Below, in pieces: positions 4,491-5,999 of a stretch of DNA of 5,999 nt. Made by a program: the position numbers and the translations under genes. A model generated the notes under the pieces. It ran no database searches. It was not told the origin of the DNA and was given only the letters and a program-made list of their open reading frames with translations. Source of the stretch: Candidatus Dormiibacterota bacterium (GTDB lineage: Bacteria > Chloroflexota > Dormibacteria > UBA8260); contig CATPCA010000101.1 in assembly GCA_955652545.1 (NCBI GenBank), forward strand, positions 1 to 5,999, given 5' to 3'. Positions within the stretch are counted from its first letter, which is position 1. Each line of letters starts with the position of its first letter.

Positions 4491-5981
4491 CTACGCCGCG
4501 GCCCCGGCCGGAGTGATGGTTTCTCGCCCGCCGGCGATGTCGGCGACGTCGCTCCGCCGGACGAAGAATCCCACCAGCACAGCGCCCAGGATGAGCAGCA
4601 CCGCACCGGCGAGGAAAGCCAGGTGGTAGCCCTGCACAAGACCCGCATTGATGTCGCCGGGCGCCGGTGCATGACCGAGACCGCCCAGGTAGTTCGTCGT
4701 CGCGTTGGCCGCCAGGGTGGCGAGGATCGCCAGCCCGAGCGAACCACCGACCTGCTGTGAGGTGTTGAGCAGACCCGACGCAAGGCCGGCGTCGTTGGTG
4801 GCCACGTTGGTGGTGGCAACGAGAGTCACCGGTACGAAGGTGATCCCCAGGCCCACCGACATCACGATCAGCGCGGGGAGGAGCACGTCGACATAGGTGC
4901 TCGCTACGGCTATCCGGAGCAGCAGCAGGAAGCCGACGGCGCCGATGATCAACCCGGTGGCGGCGACGGCGCGAACATCAACTCGCTTCACCGCTTGGGA
5001 GGCGATCCCGGCGCCGACGCCGATTCCGACGGTGACGGGAAGGAACGCGAGACCGGCGGTCAGCGGCGAATAGCCGAGAACGATCTGCACGTACAGGCCG
5101 GCGAAGTAGAACATCGCGAACATGCCACCGGCGACGAGCAGCATGGCCAGGTTGGCCACGCTCAGGGAACGCGTGCGGAAGATATCCAACCGCACCAGCG
5201 GCGCGCGGTAGATGCGCTCGGTCATGACGAACGCCACCAGCAGTGCCAGCCCGAAACCGCCGAAGAGCAGTACCGTCGGCGCGGTCCACCCCTCGCCGGG
5301 CGTGGCCGCCTTTGACAGCGCGTAGACGATCGACATGAGACCGCCGGTGACCAGGACGGCGCCGAGGACGTCAACACCGCGATCGCCGGTCACCCGCGAG
5401 TCCGGGACGAGCCGCGACGCGAGCGCGAAGACGATGATGCCGACCGGCACGTTGACGAAGAATGCCCACCGCCAGCTGATCGCCTGGGTGAGGCTGCCGC
5501 CGATGATCAGCCCAAACGCTGCACCGCCTGCCGCGATGCCACTCCACACTGCGAGCGCCTTGTTACGCGGTGGACCCTCGTCGAATGTCGTGGTGATGAT
5601 CGACAGCGCGGCCGGCGAGATGAGCGCACCGCCGAAGCCCTGTATGGCGCGGCCGAGGATCAGCATCGTCGGCGACTGAGCAAACCCGTTGAACAGCGAC
5701 GCAGCGGTGAAGATGGCGAGACCGACGAGGAAGATACGTTGGCGGCCGAAGAGATCACCGGCGCGTCCGCCGAGCAGCAGGAACCCGCCAAACGTCAGCG
5801 TGTACGCATTGACGATCCACTGCAGGTCGGCGTTGGTGAAGTTGAGCCCGCGCTTGATCGACGGAAGCGCGACGTTCACAACGGTGGCGTCAAGGATCAC
5901 CATGAACTGAGCCATGCAAACCAGGGTGAGTACGACCCAGGGATTGACGTTGCGGCGGACGGCGGCGGCGGTGACGGTCAT
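4491..5981 (-). CDS. DHA2-family MFS exporter, 14 TM segments (EmrB/QacA type)
   Basis: This 496-residue proton-driven efflux transporter of the inner membrane belongs to the drug:H+ antiporter-2 group. From the ATG at 5981, helix 1 carries the motif LDATVVNVALPS (30-41) with the membrane-embedded Asp31. Motif A, GGRAGDLFGRQR, is at 71-82, RAIQGFGGAL follows at 111-120, and the antiporter motif C region GLIIGGSLTQAISWRWAF is at 157-174. The length and the spread of hydrophobic segments fit 14 helices, with the usual central pair between the two six-helix halves. Substrates of this group range from dyes and antibiotics to metabolites and cannot be predicted. I prefer ATG 5981 to ATG 5990, because a CATAAT -10 hexamer lies seven bases before 5981 and overlaps the other ATG. 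No Shine-Dalgarno sequence is seen for either, and the window ends at 5999. Confidence 0.93.
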   Translation of the reverse strand: MTVTAAAVRRNVNPWVVLTLVCMAQFMVILDATVVNVALPSIKRGLNFTNADLQWIVNAYTLTFGGFLLLGGRAGDLFGRQRIFLVGLAIFTAASLFNGFAQSPTMLILGRAIQGFGGALISPAALSIITTTFDEGPPRNKALAVWSGIAAGGAAFGLIIGGSLTQAISWRWAFFVNVPVGIIVFALASRLVPDSRVTGDRGVDVLGAVLVTGGLMSIVYALSKAATPGEGWTAPTVLLFGGFGLALLVAFVMTERIYRAPLVRLDIFRTRSLSVANLAMLLVAGGMFAMFYFAGLYVQIVLGYSPLTAGLAFLPVTVGIGVGAGIASQAVKRVDVRAVAATGLIIGAVGFLLLLRIAVASTYVDVLLPALIVMSVGLGITFVPVTLVATTNVATNDAGLASGLLNTSQQVGGSLGLAILATLAANATTNYLGGLGHAPAPGDINAGLVQGYHLAFLAGAVLLILGAVLVGFFVRRSDVADIAGGRETITPAGAAA

Positions 5982-5999
5982 GGTCGGCATTATGCCGAC
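5982..5999 (-). promoter_or_regulatory. Palindromic operator overlapping a leaderless promoter of the MFS gene
   Basis: GTCGGCAT (5983-5990) and ATGCCGAC (5992-5999) form a perfect 17-base palindrome with one central base. On the minus strand it contains CATAAT (5994-5989), which matches the -10 consensus at five of six positions. Seven bases then lead to ATG 5981, giving an expected leaderless transcript. A dimeric repressor, for example of the TetR or MarR type, bound here would block RNA polymerase. The -35 and any further symmetry lie outside the window. Confidence 0.55.

Overview
This is GC-rich chromosomal DNA with the codon style of an actinomycete (Actinomycetota). Supporting signs are several GTG starts, a fragment of the DUF222/13E12-type HNH endonuclease family that is abundant in actinomycetes, and two genes that look leaderless. 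I cannot fix the genus. The window reads as ordinary chromosomal sequence with one scar of gene loss. I see no phage, transposon, CRISPR or complete defence locus.

Layout, left to right. The window opens inside an aspartate-semialdehyde dehydrogenase gene (+), whose catalytic Cys and His are visible. It converges on a small 87-residue conserved-type protein (-), and a tandem palindromic repeat between the two stop codons looks like a bidirectional terminator. A 379-base gap follows, from which the small gene and an alpha/beta hydrolase (+, GHSLG nucleophile) diverge. The hydrolase ends 20 bases from the stop of a minus-strand remnant of a two-helix membrane (2TM-type) protein.

That remnant lacks its N-terminal half. 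Within about ten bases of its break begins the C-terminal catalytic piece of an HNH endonuclease on the other strand, also missing its N-terminal part. The HNH piece runs in frame, with no stop, into a complete lipoprotein gene encoding an NHL/SMP-30-like beta-propeller. The lipoprotein converges, with only 16 bases between, on a ureohydrolase (agmatinase family, -). Upstream of that, on the same strand, is a 14-helix DHA2-type MFS exporter whose first codons are at the right edge.

Functionally, the left gene belongs to the aspartate pathway (Lys/Thr/Met/diaminopimelate). The right pair, exporter then ureohydrolase, could be a two-gene unit handling a guanidino compound, but this rests on proximity only. 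The exporter start is overlaid by a perfect 17-bp palindrome that contains a good -10 hexamer. This is the clearest regulatory signal in the window and suggests control by a repressor, perhaps encoded just beyond the right edge.

No clearly new system is visible. The observations most worth checking are the double-truncation junction near 2223-2234, the operator/leaderless promoter at 5982-5999, and the two repeat/hairpin clusters at 626-676 and 4410-4468.
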